This document shows positions 42,710 through 52,409 of a DNA stretch of 64,000 bases, piece after piece; position 1 is the stretch's first letter; every line of letters starts with the position of its first letter. A model generated the notes under the pieces. The model ran no database searches and was not told where the DNA came from. It worked only from the letters and a program-made list of their open reading frames with translations. The stretch is from positions 1 to 64,000 of the forward strand of contig PAPN01000021.1 of NCBI GenBank assembly GCA_002708925.1. Direction: 5' to 3'. The position numbers and the translations under genes are program-made. Source of the stretch: Paracoccaceae bacterium (GTDB lineage: Bacteria > Pseudomonadota > Alphaproteobacteria > Rhodobacterales > Rhodobacteraceae).

Positions 42710-43264
42710 CTATACCGACCAACGTCGTACCGCGCGGGCAATGCGCTTGCCAAAGCGGCGCGCGGTTTCAATGTCGCCCTCGGATATCAGCTGTTCCTTG
42801 TCGCGCACGGTGGTGGCAGCCAGCCCCAGCCAGACGCCGCTCTGATTGATGCCGGGCTGATCGGCATCGACCGGCGCGCCGATCTGATCCTGCCCAACCC
42901 AGATCATGCCGTGCTGCATCGCAAAGGTGTTCAATTGCTGTAGCGCCACCAGCTTATCCCCGCCGGGAAAGGTGGCCACGGAGAACCCGCCCGCGATCTT
43001 ATCTGCCCACAGCTGGTTCGACCAGATATCGCTGCTGGCATCCATGAAGCCTTTGAACTCGGCCGCGACGCTGCCCATGTAGGTGGGTGCGCCGAACAGG
43101 ATGGCGTCGGCGGCCTCCATCGCCTGCCAGTCCATCTGGGTCATCTGCATGACGTCGATCAGCCGCGCGGCGCAGTCTTCGGTGCCCAACGCGTCCGCAA
43201 TGGTCTGCGCCATCTTGCGGGTGTGCCCCCGCCCCGAGAAATAGGTTATCGCAACATTCGCCAT
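42710..43264 (-). CDS. Flavodoxin-fold NAD(P)H oxidoreductase (WrbA-like)
   Basis: 184-aa FMN protein: the phosphate loop 'TYFSGRGHTRKMAQTIADAL' (S-G-x-G-H-T form), 'DAILFGAPTYMGSVAAEFKGFMDASSDIW' and 'GGFSVATFPGGDK' place it with NADPH-dependent FMN reductases of the WrbA/flavodoxin group. It may reduce quinones. Another small protein could start at 43300, but the ATG at 43264 fits the family start. It ends 70 bp from the regulator's start and follows the GMC oxidoreductase closely. Confidence 0.85.
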   Translation of the reverse strand: MANVAITYFSGRGHTRKMAQTIADALGTEDCAARLIDVMQMTQMDWQAMEAADAILFGAPTYMGSVAAEFKGFMDASSDIWSNQLWADKIAGGFSVATFPGGDKLVALQQLNTFAMQHGMIWVGQDQIGAPVDADQPGINQSGVWLGLAATTVRDKEQLISEGDIETARRFGKRIARAVRRWSV

Positions 43265-43283
43265 ATGCACCGATTGCCACGCC

Positions 43284-44870
43284 TTAGCGGGCAGATGCAA
43301 GGATCATGTCACTGGCCTTCTCGGCGATCATGATGGTGGGCGAATTGGTATTCCCCGAGGTGATCGTCGGCATAACAGAGCAATCCACAACCCGCAGCCC
43401 ACCGACCCCGCGCATCCGCAGTTGCGGATCCAACGGCGCGGCCTGATCTGCGCCCATGCGCACTGTGCCCGCAGGGTGGAAAATCGTGGTGCCAATATCC
43501 CCGGCGGCCTTGGCCAGATCGGCATCGCTGTCACCGGGAATGCCCGGTTTCATCTCTTGCGGAGCATATTTGGCCATGGCGGGCTGCGCGGCGATCCGGC
43601 GCGCCAGACGGATGGAATCCGCCGCGACTTTGCGGTCGCCCTCGGTGGACAGATAATTCGGCGCGATCCGCGGTTTGGCCTTGGGATCGGGGCTGCTGAT
43701 TTCGACCACCCCGCGGCTTTCGGGGCGCAGATTGCAGACGCTGGCCGTCATTGCCGGAAAATCATCCAGAGGCCGCCCGAAGGCCTCTAAGGACAGGGGT
43801 TGGACGTGGAATTCCAGATCCGGCGTTTCCAGATCGGGGCGCGATTTGGCAAAGGCCCCCAGTTGCGAGGGCGCCATCGACATGGGCCCCGTCCGTTTCA
43901 GCAGATACTCCAGCCCGATCATGGCCTTGCCCAACAGGCTGTTGGCCATGGTGTTCAGCGTCTTGCCCCCCGACAGACGCCAGGCGCAGCGCAGTTGCAA
44001 GTGATCCTGAAGGTTGGCACCAATCCCCGGCGCTTCGTGCTGCACGGCGATCCCGTGTTTTTGCAGCAGCGCGCCCGGCCCGATCCCCGACAATTGCAGG
44101 ATCTGAGGCGAGCCGATGGCCCCAGCGGACAAGATCACCTCGCCGCTTGCCCGCGCGGTTTTCACCTGACCGTTCTGTTCATATTCCACACCCACGCAGC
44201 GCCCGTTCTCTAGCAGCAGGCGGCGGGTATGGGCATGGGTTTCCACCTTCAGCCCCGTACCCCGGACGGTGCGCAAGAACGCCTTGGCCGTGTTCATCCG
44301 CCAGCCATTGCGCTGGTTGACGCGGAAATATCCGACGCCTTCGTTATTGCCCTGATTGAAATCGGTGGTCTTGGGCAGGCCTTCCTGTGCGGCGGCCTCC
44401 ATCCAGTCGTCCAGCACGTCCCAGTGCAGGCGCTGATTGTCCACGCGCCATTCACCGCCCGCACCGTGCATATCCGAGGCCCCGTCCACGTAATCCTCGG
44501 ATTTCAGGAAATAGGGCAGCACATCGTCCCAGCCCCAGCCGGTGTTCCCCATTTGCCGCCAGCCATCGTAATCGGCCGCCTGCCCGCGCAAATACAGCAT
44601 CCCATTGATCGAGGAACAACCCCCCAGCACCTTACCGCGCGGATAGAGCAACTCGCGCCCGTTCAGCCCCGGATCGGGCTCGGTTTTGAACATCCAATCG
44701 GTGCGCGGATTGTTGATGCAGTAAAGATAGCCCATCGGGATATGGACCCAGTGGTAATTGTCGCGCCCCCCGGCTTCGAGCAGCAGCACCTTTTTATCGG
44801 CATCGGCCAAGCGCTTGGCCAGAACGCAGCCCGCGCTGCCTGCCCCGACGATGATGTAATCCCACGGCAT
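43284..44870 (-). CDS. GMC family FAD oxidoreductase (choline/alcohol dehydrogenase-like)
   Basis: 528-aa flavoprotein. FAD binding 'YIIVGAGSAGCVLAKRL' (about 5-21), 'LLYPRGKVLGGCSSINGMLYLRGQ' (signature 1), 'SAGAIGSPQILQLSGIG' (signature 2), and the active-site His in 'FHPAGTVRMG'. The end is 'SGNTNSPTIMIAEKASDMI', as usual for the family. Such enzymes oxidise choline, aliphatic alcohols or aryl alcohols. Neighbourhood to the aldehyde dehydrogenase suggests an alcohol. I chose the ATG at 44870 with GAGGAGGGG upstream. Confidence 0.9.
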   Translation of the reverse strand: MPWDYIIVGAGSAGCVLAKRLADADKKVLLLEAGGRDNYHWVHIPMGYLYCINNPRTDWMFKTEPDPGLNGRELLYPRGKVLGGCSSINGMLYLRGQAADYDGWRQMGNTGWGWDDVLPYFLKSEDYVDGASDMHGAGGEWRVDNQRLHWDVLDDWMEAAAQEGLPKTTDFNQGNNEGVGYFRVNQRNGWRMNTAKAFLRTVRGTGLKVETHAHTRRLLLENGRCVGVEYEQNGQVKTARASGEVILSAGAIGSPQILQLSGIGPGALLQKHGIAVQHEAPGIGANLQDHLQLRCAWRLSGGKTLNTMANSLLGKAMIGLEYLLKRTGPMSMAPSQLGAFAKSRPDLETPDLEFHVQPLSLEAFGRPLDDFPAMTASVCNLRPESRGVVEISSPDPKAKPRIAPNYLSTEGDRKVAADSIRLARRIAAQPAMAKYAPQEMKPGIPGDSDADLAKAAGDIGTTIFHPAGTVRMGADQAAPLDPQLRMRGVGGLRVVDCSVMPTITSGNTNSPTIMIAEKASDMILASAR

Positions 44871-44937
44871 GGGCCCCTCCTCTGTTCCCTCAGAGACAGG
44901 AGTAGACCCAATTGTCAGACATTTGCAAGCCCGGATG

Positions 44938-45396
44938 CTAAACGGGCAGCGCCGTGGTCTTGAACACGGTGCGCAACGCAAAAGAGCTTTGCATTTGCGC
45001 CACCCCCGGCAGTCGGGTCAGATGCTGGCGGTGAATGCGCGCGAAATCCTCGGTGTTTTCGGCCACGACCTTCAGGATATAATCCGCCGTGCCCGCCATC
45101 AGATGACATTCCAGAACATCCGGAATGCGCGCCACGGCCTTTTCAAACGCGTCCAGTGTTTCATCCGCCTGGCCCTGTAGGGTGATCTCGACGAACACCG
45201 TGGTCGGCAGCTTCATTTTCCGGGCATCCAGCAGCGCCACATAGTCCCGAACATAGCCGTCTGATTCCAGCCTCTGAACCCGGCGATGACAGGCCGAGGG
45301 CGACAGATTCACCGCCTCGCTCAGGTCCGCATTGGAAATACGCCCCTTGCGTTGCAGCACTTTCAGAATACGGCGATCTGTTTCATCCAACGACAT
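44938..45396 (-). CDS. Lrp/AsnC family regulator of alanine dehydrogenase
   Basis: 152-aa regulator: helix-turn-helix 'GRISNADLSEAVNLSPSACHRRVQRLESDGYV' and C-terminal RAM domain 'FEKAVARIPDVLECHLMAGTADYILKV'. It is divergent from ald with 135 bp between, the AldR-like arrangement in which the Lrp protein activates ald in response to alanine. Its own AT-rich intergenic DNA contains GAATATTC (45438-45445). Confidence 0.92.
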   Translation of the reverse strand: MSLDETDRRILKVLQRKGRISNADLSEAVNLSPSACHRRVQRLESDGYVRDYVALLDARKMKLPTTVFVEITLQGQADETLDAFEKAVARIPDVLECHLMAGTADYILKVVAENTEDFARIHRQHLTRLPGVAQMQSSFALRTVFKTTALPV

Positions 45397-45531
45397 TGGC
45401 GCAAATTCCTTCGCAAGATTCCCAATTTCCGCGCAGAATATTCACAATTAGAGGCAAAGATCGACCGATTTTTCAAAACCCTTGCGGGGAATCTGCGACA
45501 TTTTGATCAAAAGCTCAGGGAGAATGCAAAA

Positions 45532-46650
45532 ATGAAAATCGGATGCCCCACCGAAATCAAACCACAAGAATTCCGCGTCGGCATGACCCCCGTCGCCACC
45601 CAAGAGGCCACCGCCAACGGCCATCAGGTGTTCATCCAGAAGGGCGCGGGGGCCGGGGCCGGCTTCTCGGATGCCGACTATGCGGCCGCCGGGGCCACGC
45701 TTCTGGACACCCCGGCCGAGATTTTCGCAACCGCCGACATGATCGTGAAGGTCAAAGAGCCCCAGGCCGTTGAGCGCAAGATGCTGCGCGAGGGGCAGCT
45801 GCTGTTCACCTATCTGCACCTGGCCCCCGACCCCGCGCAAACCCATGATCTGCTGGCCTCGGGCTGCACCGCGATCGCCTATGAAACCGTGACCGACCGC
45901 AGCGGCGGCCTGCCGCTGCTGGCCCCCATGTCCGAGGTCGCGGGCAAGCTGGCCCCGCAGGTCGGGGCGTGGACCCTGCAAAAGGCCAATGGCGGACGCG
46001 GCGTGCTGATGGGCGGCGTCCCCGGAGTGGCCCCGGCTCAGGTTGTCGTGATCGGTGGCGGCGTGGTTGGCACTCATGCTGCCCGCGTGGCCGCCGGAAT
46101 GGGCGCGGATGTCACCGTTCTGGACATGTCCCTGCCCCGCCTGCGCTATCTGGACGATGCCTTTCGCGGCGAGTTCCGCACCGGCTATGCCTCGAAGGGC
46201 TACACCGCCGAGAAAGTCGCACAGGCCGACATGGTCATCGGTGCCGTGCTGATCCCCGGTGCCGCCGCGCCGAAACTGGTCAGCCGCGCTCAGCTGTCCA
46301 CGATGAAACCCGGAGCCGCCATCGTGGATGTCGCCATTGATCAGGGCGGGTGCTTTGAAACGTCGAAGCCCACCACGCACGAAAACCCGATCTACGAGGT
46401 CGATGGCGTGATGCATTATTGCGTGGCCAACATGCCGGGCGCTGTTGCGCGCACCTCGACCATCGCGTTGGGGAATGCAACCATGCCCTTCCTGATGGCG
46501 CTGGCCAACAAAGGCTGGAAACAGGCCTGCGCCGACGATCCGCACCTGCTGAACGGGCTGAACGTCCATGCCGGGCAGCTGACATATGCGGCTGTGGGCG
46601 CGGCTCTGAATCTGGATTTCATCCCCGCCCAGGATGCTTTGAAAATCTGA
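45532..46650 (+). CDS. ald: Alanine dehydrogenase
   Basis: 372-aa enzyme catalysing L-alanine + NAD to pyruvate + ammonia. 'MKIGCPTEIKPQEFRVGMTP' holds the family start; Lys and His of the active site are in 'IVKVKEPQ' and 'TYLHLAPDP'. The NAD fold is 'VVVIGGGVVGTHAARVAAGMGADVTVLD'. I placed the start at 45532, since upstream residues belong to the leader. Its likely role is carbon and nitrogen release from alanine. Confidence 0.95.
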   Translation: MKIGCPTEIKPQEFRVGMTPVATQEATANGHQVFIQKGAGAGAGFSDADYAAAGATLLDTPAEIFATADMIVKVKEPQAVERKMLREGQLLFTYLHLAPDPAQTHDLLASGCTAIAYETVTDRSGGLPLLAPMSEVAGKLAPQVGAWTLQKANGGRGVLMGGVPGVAPAQVVVIGGGVVGTHAARVAAGMGADVTVLDMSLPRLRYLDDAFRGEFRTGYASKGYTAEKVAQADMVIGAVLIPGAAAPKLVSRAQLSTMKPGAAIVDVAIDQGGCFETSKPTTHENPIYEVDGVMHYCVANMPGAVARTSTIALGNATMPFLMALANKGWKQACADDPHLLNGLNVHAGQLTYAAVGAALNLDFIPAQDALKI

Positions 46651-46748
46651 AATCCGTTCTGTTTATGAGTGACAGAACAGATGCTGGGGCCGCCGATCCA
46701 CGTCAGGCGGCGCCTTGATCCCGCACCGAGAGGTGCACCTCCGCTTGG

Positions 46749-46787
46749 CCCGGTGCACGGCGACACACCGTTGCACCGGGTCTTTTT
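46749..46787 (+). terminator. Terminator of ald
   Basis: CCCGGTGCA ... TGCACCGGG, 9-bp stem, followed by TCTTTTT. Confidence 0.85.
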
Positions 46788-46791
46788 GCGC

Positions 46792-46821
46792 AAACCCCGC
46801 CGATTGAGCCCAGCGGGGTTT
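46792..46821 (-). terminator. Terminator of mscL
   Basis: AAACCCCGC / GCGGGGTTT stem 16 bp past the mscL stop. It may serve both directions, since it also follows the ald terminator. Confidence 0.75.
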
Positions 46822-46836
46822 GGCTTTGCAGAGGGC

Positions 46837-47271
46837 TTATTTCTTCAGTGCGTCGCGGATTTCCAGCAGAACGTCCAGCTCGCTGGGGCCTGCGGGGGCC
46901 TCTTCGACCGGGGCGGCCTCTTCTTTGGCGGTGGCGGCGTCTTTGATGCGGTTCACCTGGCGCACCAGCATGAACACCACGAATGCGATGATCAGGAAGT
47001 TCAGCACCGCCATTCCGAAGGCCCCATAGGCAAAGATCGAGGCCCCGGCCTCGCGCGCGGCCTCAAGGCTGGCCCCTTCGGGCACATCGCCGCCCAGCAC
47101 CGCGTAGTTGTTGGTGAAATCCACCCCGCCGGTAAACAGACCGATGATCGGGTTGATCAGATCGGCCACCATGGATTTAACGATCGCCGTAAAGGCCGCG
47201 CCGACGATGATCCCGACAGCCATGTCCATCACATTGCCCTTGGCAATGAAGTCTTTGAATTCCTGTAGCAT
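46837..47271 (-). CDS. mscL: Large-conductance mechanosensitive channel MscL
   Basis: 144-aa channel: '[31 protein letters not shown]' is the amphipathic helix and TM1, and the second TM is '[26 protein letters not shown]'. A cytoplasmic helix ending '[12 protein letters not shown]' closes it. It protects from osmotic downshift. The ATG at 47271 has GGGA at better spacing than the ATG nine bases upstream. Confidence 0.95.
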   Translation of the reverse strand: MLQEFKDFIAKGNVMDMAVGIIVGAAFTAIVKSMVADLINPIIGLFTGGVDFTNNYAVLGGDVPEGASLEAAREAGASIFAYGAFGMAVLNFLIIAFVVFMLVRQVNRIKDAATAKEEAAPVEEAPAGPSELDVLLEIRDALKK

Positions 47272-47419
47272 TAGTCCCATTCCCTTAGTCGTTTTATGCA
47301 CACTGCGGGCACTTTTTGCGCGTTTCCCCACAGTCAGTACTGGGATTTTCCACATAAACCGGCCTTTTGCATTGGGAATTTTCCGCTAATTTCCCCATCA
47401 GCAACCAAAAGGAACGCTC

Positions 47420-48121
47420 ATGACCTTTCCCGAAGACTTTCCGATCACGTCACGCTGGGCTGCCCAGGACCCTTCGGTTCTACAGCTGTATTCCTTCCCC
47501 ACGCCGAACGGGATCAAGGTCTCGATCATGCTGGAAGAGATCGGCCTGCCCTACGAGGCCCACACCGTGACCCTGGCTGACAAGGATGTGAAATCTCCCG
47601 AATTCCTGTCGCTGAACCCGAATAACAAAATCCCCGCGATCATTGATCCCGATGGCCCAGGCGGGCAGCCGCTGGGCCTGTGGGAATCCGGTGCGATCCT
47701 GATTTATCTGGCCGAAAAATCCGGCCAGTTGCTGCCCGAAAACCCGGCCGAGCGCTACAAGGTTATCCAGTGGGTGATGTTCCAGATGGGCGGCCTTGGG
47801 CCGATGCTGGGGCAGCTGGGCTTCTTTTTTGCCTTTGCGGGCAAGGACATCGAAGACCCTCGCCCGGTTGAACGCTATCTTAACGAGGCCAAGCGCCTGC
47901 TTTCTGTGATCGAGAAACAGCTGGATGGCCAGGACTGGATCTGCGGCGATTACTCGATTGCCGATATTGCGATTGCCCCGTGGCTGCGCGCGCTGGATTT
48001 CTATGAAGCGAAAGAGGCCGTCGCCTGGGATAGCTTCCCCAACACGGTCGCTTATCTGGATCGGTTCATGGCGCGCCCCGCCGCGCAGAAGGGCCTGAAC
48101 ATCCCCCCACGCGACGCATAA
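47420..48121 (+). CDS. Glutathione S-transferase family protein (YfcG/Ure2-like)
   Basis: 233-aa protein: 'LQLYSFPTPNGIKVSIMLEEIGLPYEAHTV' starts the thioredoxin-like domain in the YfcG/Ure2p manner, with 'NPNNKIPAIIDPDGPGG' and 'LWESGAILIYLAEK' (glutathione-binding Glu-Ser). The helical domain carries 'GDYSIADIAIAPWL'. It likely acts as a disulfide reductase or GST. Single gene between mscL and a convergent YtoQ gene. Confidence 0.9.
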   Translation: MTFPEDFPITSRWAAQDPSVLQLYSFPTPNGIKVSIMLEEIGLPYEAHTVTLADKDVKSPEFLSLNPNNKIPAIIDPDGPGGQPLGLWESGAILIYLAEKSGQLLPENPAERYKVIQWVMFQMGGLGPMLGQLGFFFAFAGKDIEDPRPVERYLNEAKRLLSVIEKQLDGQDWICGDYSIADIAIAPWLRALDFYEAKEAVAWDSFPNTVAYLDRFMARPAAQKGLNIPPRDA

Positions 48122-48145
48122 TGCGGCGGCGGCATCTGGGCTCTG

Positions 48146-48601
48146 TCAGGTGCCGCCGGGCAAATCTCCCGTCAGTACATAGCGCAAAATCCGGACCACC
48201 TGAGCCGGCTCCTGGGTGACGGCCAGCGCGGCGGCGTCCACCTCTTTGAGCGCATGTTGATGCGCATCCCCGTGCAGCACGATCAGCGACTTGCCCAAGG
48301 CCGCCGCATAGCCCGCATCGAACGCCGCGTTCCACTGTTTGTACTTCTCGCCGAAACGCACCACGACAACATCCGCCTGCGCGATCAGACGGCGGGTGCG
48401 GATGGCGTTCAGCTTGGCGCCTTTGTGGTCGTGCCAGAATTTGTTCGGCTCGGCCCCCATGATGGCCACGCCGCAATCGTCGCTGGCATCGTGATCCGTC
48501 ACCGGCGCGCTGAACGTCACGTCCAGCCCGGCCGAGCCCTCGATGATCTGTTCGCGCCAGTCAGTGTGGATTTCCCCGGACAGATAGACGTTCAAAGTCA
48601 T
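48146..48601 (-). CDS. YtoQ family protein (nucleoside 2-deoxyribosyltransferase-like)
   Basis: 151-aa protein starting MTLNVYLSGEIHTDWREQII. 'VYLSGEIHTDWRE', 'WHDHKGAKLNAIRTRRLIAQADVVVVRFGEKYKQWNAAFDAGYA' fit the YtoQ family, whose fold resembles nucleoside deoxyribosyltransferases. Biochemical function is not established for this family. The start at 48601 has AAAGGGA. It lies downstream of pheT, separated by a terminator. Confidence 0.88.
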   Translation of the reverse strand: MTLNVYLSGEIHTDWREQIIEGSAGLDVTFSAPVTDHDASDDCGVAIMGAEPNKFWHDHKGAKLNAIRTRRLIAQADVVVVRFGEKYKQWNAAFDAGYAAALGKSLIVLHGDAHQHALKEVDAAALAVTQEPAQVVRILRYVLTGDLPGGT

Positions 48602-48628
48602 GCGGTTCCCTTTCTTCGTATCCAGCAA

Positions 48629-48652
48629 AAAGGGGCCGTGCTGGCCCCTTTC
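48629..48652 (-). terminator. Terminator of pheT
   Basis: AAAGGGGCC / GGCCCCTTT stem with a T-rich flank, 22 bp past the stop of pheT. Confidence 0.8.
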
Positions 48653-48673
48653 GTTTCGCATATTCCCGCCGCC

Positions 48674-51073
48674 TTAGCCGCGCAGCTCGCCGCCGGTGGC
48701 TTTGCTGACCTTCTCAACGATCTTGGCCGCGACGGCCTCGATGTCTTTTTCCTTCAGCGTCTTGTCCGTCGGTTGCAGGCGCACGGTGATGGCGATGGAT
48801 TTCTTACCCTCACCGAGCGAGCCACCGATGAACTGATCGAACACGCGCACTTCATCAATCAGCGCCTTATCGGCCCCGGCGGCGGCATTTACCAGGTTCA
48901 GCGCCTCAACCGTGTCATCCACAACAAAGGCGAAATCGCGCTCGACCGCTTGCAGATCGCTGATCTGCATCGCCGGGCGGGTTGCGGATTTCTTCTTGGG
49001 TTGCGGCACCTCATCGGGCCAGATCGTGAAGGCAACGGCAGGGCCTTTGACGCCCATTTCGGCCAGCACCTTGGGGTGCAGCTCGCCAAAGACGGCCAGC
49101 ACCTTTTTCGGGCCCAGACAGATTTTCCCCGAGCGCCCCGGATGCCACCAGCCCTGCACACCGCGCAAAATCTGCACCTTGGCGGGGGCCCCGATGGCGG
49201 ACAGGACGGCCTCGGCATCGGCCTTAGCGTCATAGACATCCACCGGGCGCGAGGCCCCATGCACATCCTTCGGCCCCGTGCGACCGACCAGCAGGCCGGT
49301 CACCAGATTGTGCTGCTCGCGCGGCTCGCCGCCATGGAAGGCAGGGCCGACCTCGAACAGGGCCATATCCATGAAACCGCGCGCCTGATTGCGAGCAGCG
49401 GCCTGCAACAGACCGGGCAGCAGAGCGGGGCGCAGGTGGCTCATCTCGCTGGAAATCGGGTTTTCCAGCATGGTTTCATCCGTGCCGCCGCCAAACAGCG
49501 CCGCCGATTTCTGATCAATGAACGAGTAGGTGACGCATTCATTGTACCCCAGCGCGGCCGTGGTCCGACGGGCGATCTGTTCGCGTTTTTGCGCAGTGGA
49601 CAGGATCATTTCGGGCACGCCCGCATCAACGCGCGGCAAAGGCTGGCTTTGCAGCTTGGTCAGCGACACGACGCGCGCAACCTCTTCGACCAGATCGGCC
49701 TCGCCCATCACGTCGGGGCGCCAGCTGGGCACGTGAGCCTGATTGCCCTCCAGACGGAAGCCCAGCTTGGTCAGGATCTGACGCTGTTCGGATTCCGGAA
49801 TTTCCATGCCCACCAGCGACTGAATGCGCGCGGCGTCCAGTTTATAGGCGCGGCTGACATCCGGCACAGCGCCGGCAACCACCACATCCGAGGCCTCGCC
49901 GCCGCACAGGTCCAGGATCATCTGGGTCGCGTCATCCAGCGCCTGCATGTTGTATTCAGGGTCGATCCCGCGCTCGTTGCGATAGCGCGCATCGGTGTTG
50001 ATTTTCAGCGCGCGGCCGGTCATCGCGATTTGGATACGGTCCCAATATGCGGCCTCAAGGAACACATTCACCGTGTCCTCGGTGCAGCCCGAATGCAGCC
50101 CGCCCATGATGCCGCTGATGGATTCCACGCCAGTGTCATCCGAGATCACCACCTGGCCTTCGCCGAAGGTGTAGTCCTTCTCGTCCAGGCCCATCATCGT
50201 CTCACCGCCCTTGGTGCGGTGGACGCGCAGGTTGCCCTGCACCTTATCCGCATCGAACACATGCAGCGGGCGGTTGCGATCATAGGTGAAGAAGTTCGTC
50301 ACATCCACCAAGGCCGAGATCGGACGCAACCCAATCGCGGTCAGACGATCCTGCAACCATTGCGGGCTGGGGCCGTTTTTCACCCCCTTGATCAAGCGAC
50401 CGGCGAACACCTCGCAGCCGTTTTCGGCGGTGTCTTCGTCGATGGTGACGGTGATCGGGCACGGGTACTGGCCTTCGATATGGGCGGTCTTGGCGGGCTT
50501 CATCGTGCCCAGACCGCGCGCCGCCAGATCCAGCGCAATGCCGCGCACTCCCAGGGCATCAGGGCGGTTCGGCGTGATCGCAATGTCGATCACCGGGTCC
50601 ACCTTGGCGGGGTCGTTTTCGGCCAGCCAATCGGTGAATTTCTGGCCCACCTCGCCCGAGGGCAGCTCGATAATGCCGTTATGTTCGTCCGACAGCTCCA
50701 GCTCGCGCTCGGACGCCATCATGCCGTGGCTTTCGACGCCGCGGATGTTGCCGACGCTGAGCGTGACATCAATACCGGGGACGTAATCGCCGGGTTTGCA
50801 CAGAACCACGGTGATTCCTTCACGTGCGTTGGGCGCGCCGCAGACGATCTGCTTTTCGCCGTCATCCGTGTCCACCTTGCAGACGCGCAGACGGTCGGCA
50901 TCGGGGTGCTGCTCGGCGTGTTTGACCTTGGCCAGCGTGAAACTGGCCAGTTTCGAGGCCGGGTCGATGACCTCTTCGACCTCAAGACCCAGATCGGTCA
51001 GGGCATAGAGGATGTCATCCAAAGAGGCCTCGGTCTCGAGGTGCTCTTTCAGCCAGGAGAGGGTGAATTTCAT
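48674..51073 (-). CDS. pheT: Phenylalanyl-tRNA synthetase beta subunit
   Basis: 799-aa subunit of the (alpha-beta)2 enzyme. 'MKFTLSWLKEHLETEASLDDILYALTDLGLEVEEV' opens the family; the tRNA-binding OB domain is at about 40-150, B3/B4 editing domain in the middle, and the anticodon-binding ferredoxin-fold end 'YPCITV... ALNLVNAAAGADKALIDEVRVFDQF' near 700-799. It follows pheS after a 154-bp gap rich in GC inverted repeats. Confidence 0.96.
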   Translation of the reverse strand: MKFTLSWLKEHLETEASLDDILYALTDLGLEVEEVIDPASKLASFTLAKVKHAEQHPDADRLRVCKVDTDDGEKQIVCGAPNAREGITVVLCKPGDYVPGIDVTLSVGNIRGVESHGMMASERELELSDEHNGIIELPSGEVGQKFTDWLAENDPAKVDPVIDIAITPNRPDALGVRGIALDLAARGLGTMKPAKTAHIEGQYPCPITVTIDEDTAENGCEVFAGRLIKGVKNGPSPQWLQDRLTAIGLRPISALVDVTNFFTYDRNRPLHVFDADKVQGNLRVHRTKGGETMMGLDEKDYTFGEGQVVISDDTGVESISGIMGGLHSGCTEDTVNVFLEAAYWDRIQIAMTGRALKINTDARYRNERGIDPEYNMQALDDATQMILDLCGGEASDVVVAGAVPDVSRAYKLDAARIQSLVGMEIPESEQRQILTKLGFRLEGNQAHVPSWRPDVMGEADLVEEVARVVSLTKLQSQPLPRVDAGVPEMILSTAQKREQIARRTTAALGYNECVTYSFIDQKSAALFGGGTDETMLENPISSEMSHLRPALLPGLLQAAARNQARGFMDMALFEVGPAFHGGEPREQHNLVTGLLVGRTGPKDVHGASRPVDVYDAKADAEAVLSAIGAPAKVQILRGVQGWWHPGRSGKICLGPKKVLAVFGELHPKVLAEMGVKGPAVAFTIWPDEVPQPKKKSATRPAMQISDLQAVERDFAFVVDDTVEALNLVNAAAGADKALIDEVRVFDQFIGGSLGEGKKSIAITVRLQPTDKTLKEKDIEAVAAKIVEKVSKATGGELRG

Positions 51074-51227
51074 TGGTCGGTCTCCTTGTGGAGAGAATTC
51101 AGAATAGCGTTCAAGGCAATGTCACAAGCAGAGCGCCCGAACCGGGGTGGGTGCGGAACGCGCCCGCCCATGGGGGCGGGTCGGGCGCGGCGCGCGGCTG
51201 GTGCCACGCGCGAGCTTGTCGACATCA

Positions 51228-52298
51228 TCACCGCGACAGCCCCCCATGCAGGGTCGGCACGTCCAGGCTGGCAAACCCGTAATGGCGCAGCCAGCGCAGG
51301 TCTGAGTCAAAGAAGGCGCGCAGGTCGGGGATGCCGTATTTCAGCATGGCCAGACGGTCGATCCCGATGCCGAAGGCAAAGCCCTGGTACACCTCGGGGT
51401 CGATGCCACCGGCGGCCAGCACCTTGGGGTGCACCATGCCGCTGCCCAGAACCTCCAGCCAGTCATCGCCTTCGCCCACCTTGACCGAGCCATTGTCCCA
51501 GCGGCACTGAATGTCCACCTCGGCCGAGGGTTCGGTGAACGGGAAATGCGAGGCGCGGAAGCGGGTTTTCACATCCGTCCCGAAGAAGGCCGAGAAGAAC
51601 TCTTCCAGCACCCATTTCAGGTTCGCCATCGAGATGTTCTTATCCAGCGCCAGGCCTTCGACCTGGTGGAACATGGGCGTGTGGGTCTGGTCATAATCGC
51701 AGCGATAGACGCCACCCGGACAGATGATCCGAATGGGCGCGCCCTGCGCCTCCATCGAGCGGATCTGCACCGGGCTGGTATGGGTGCGCAGCACATGCGG
51801 CGGACGATTGTCGCCTTCCGCGCGGTGCATATAGAACGTGTCCATTTCCGCCCGCGCGGGGTGGTGGCCGGGGATGTTCAGCGCGTCGAAGTTATACCAA
51901 TCGGTTTCCACGCGCGGGCCTTCGGCGACGGCGAAGCCCATGTCGGCGAAGATCGCGGTGACTTCCTCGGTGACTTGGCTGACGGGGTGGATGGTGCCCT
52001 GGCGCTGCGGACGGCCCGGCAGGGTCACATCCAGCCATTCGGTTTTCAGGCGTTCCTCCAGCGCGGCATCGGCCAGCGCGGATTTCTTCGCGGCCAGCGC
52101 GCTGTTGATCTCATCCTTGAGCGCGTTCAGCCTGGGGCCCATGACCTGCCGCTCTTCGGGGGTCATTTTACCCAGTTCACGCATTTTCAGGGCAACCTCG
52201 CCCTTTTTGCCAACGGCCTGAAGGCGGATGTCCTCCAGCGCGTTTTCATCACCGGCGCCCGAGATCGCGCCCAGATACTTGTCTCTCAGATCGTCCAT
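51228..52298 (-). CDS. pheS: Phenylalanyl-tRNA synthetase alpha subunit
   Basis: 356-aa catalytic subunit. Class II motif 1 is '[19 protein letters not shown]', motif 2 '[12 protein letters not shown]' and '[19 protein letters not shown]', and motif 3 '[22 protein letters not shown]'. The Phe pocket is in '[13 protein letters not shown]'. The N-terminal coiled coil binds tRNA. GGAGGG precedes the start. Confidence 0.97.
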   Translation of the reverse strand: MDDLRDKYLGAISGAGDENALEDIRLQAVGKKGEVALKMRELGKMTPEERQVMGPRLNALKDEINSALAAKKSALADAALEERLKTEWLDVTLPGRPQRQGTIHPVSQVTEEVTAIFADMGFAVAEGPRVETDWYNFDALNIPGHHPARAEMDTFYMHRAEGDNRPPHVLRTHTSPVQIRSMEAQGAPIRIICPGGVYRCDYDQTHTPMFHQVEGLALDKNISMANLKWVLEEFFSAFFGTDVKTRFRASHFPFTEPSAEVDIQCRWDNGSVKVGEGDDWLEVLGSGMVHPKVLAAGGIDPEVYQGFAFGIGIDRLAMLKYGIPDLRAFFDSDLRWLRHYGFASLDVPTLHGGLSR

Positions 52299-52351
52299 CC
52301 GACCCTCCGTTTCCGTTGGACCCCTGTTACCAGCACCGGCCCAAAACGCAA

Positions 52352-52384
52352 GAAGCCGCGAGACCCCAAAAGGTCCGCGGCTTC
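52352..52384 (-). terminator. Terminator of rplT
   Basis: GAAGCCGCGGACC and GGTCTCGCGGCTTC form a long stem 25-60 bp past the L20 stop. Confidence 0.75.
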
Positions 52385-52409
52385 AAACTTGTGTCACCCA
52401 AGGTTGGGT

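Noticed and set aside
51163-51180. CCCGCCC/GGGCGGG repeat between pheS and pheT
   Set aside because: Could be a hairpin, but it is in GC-rich DNA with no T-tract and no evident regulatory partner, and pheT is expected to be co-transcribed.
48254-51484. A 1076-codon open frame on the plus strand
   Set aside because: Antisense to pheT; low-complexity composition and no motif. High-GC shadow frame.
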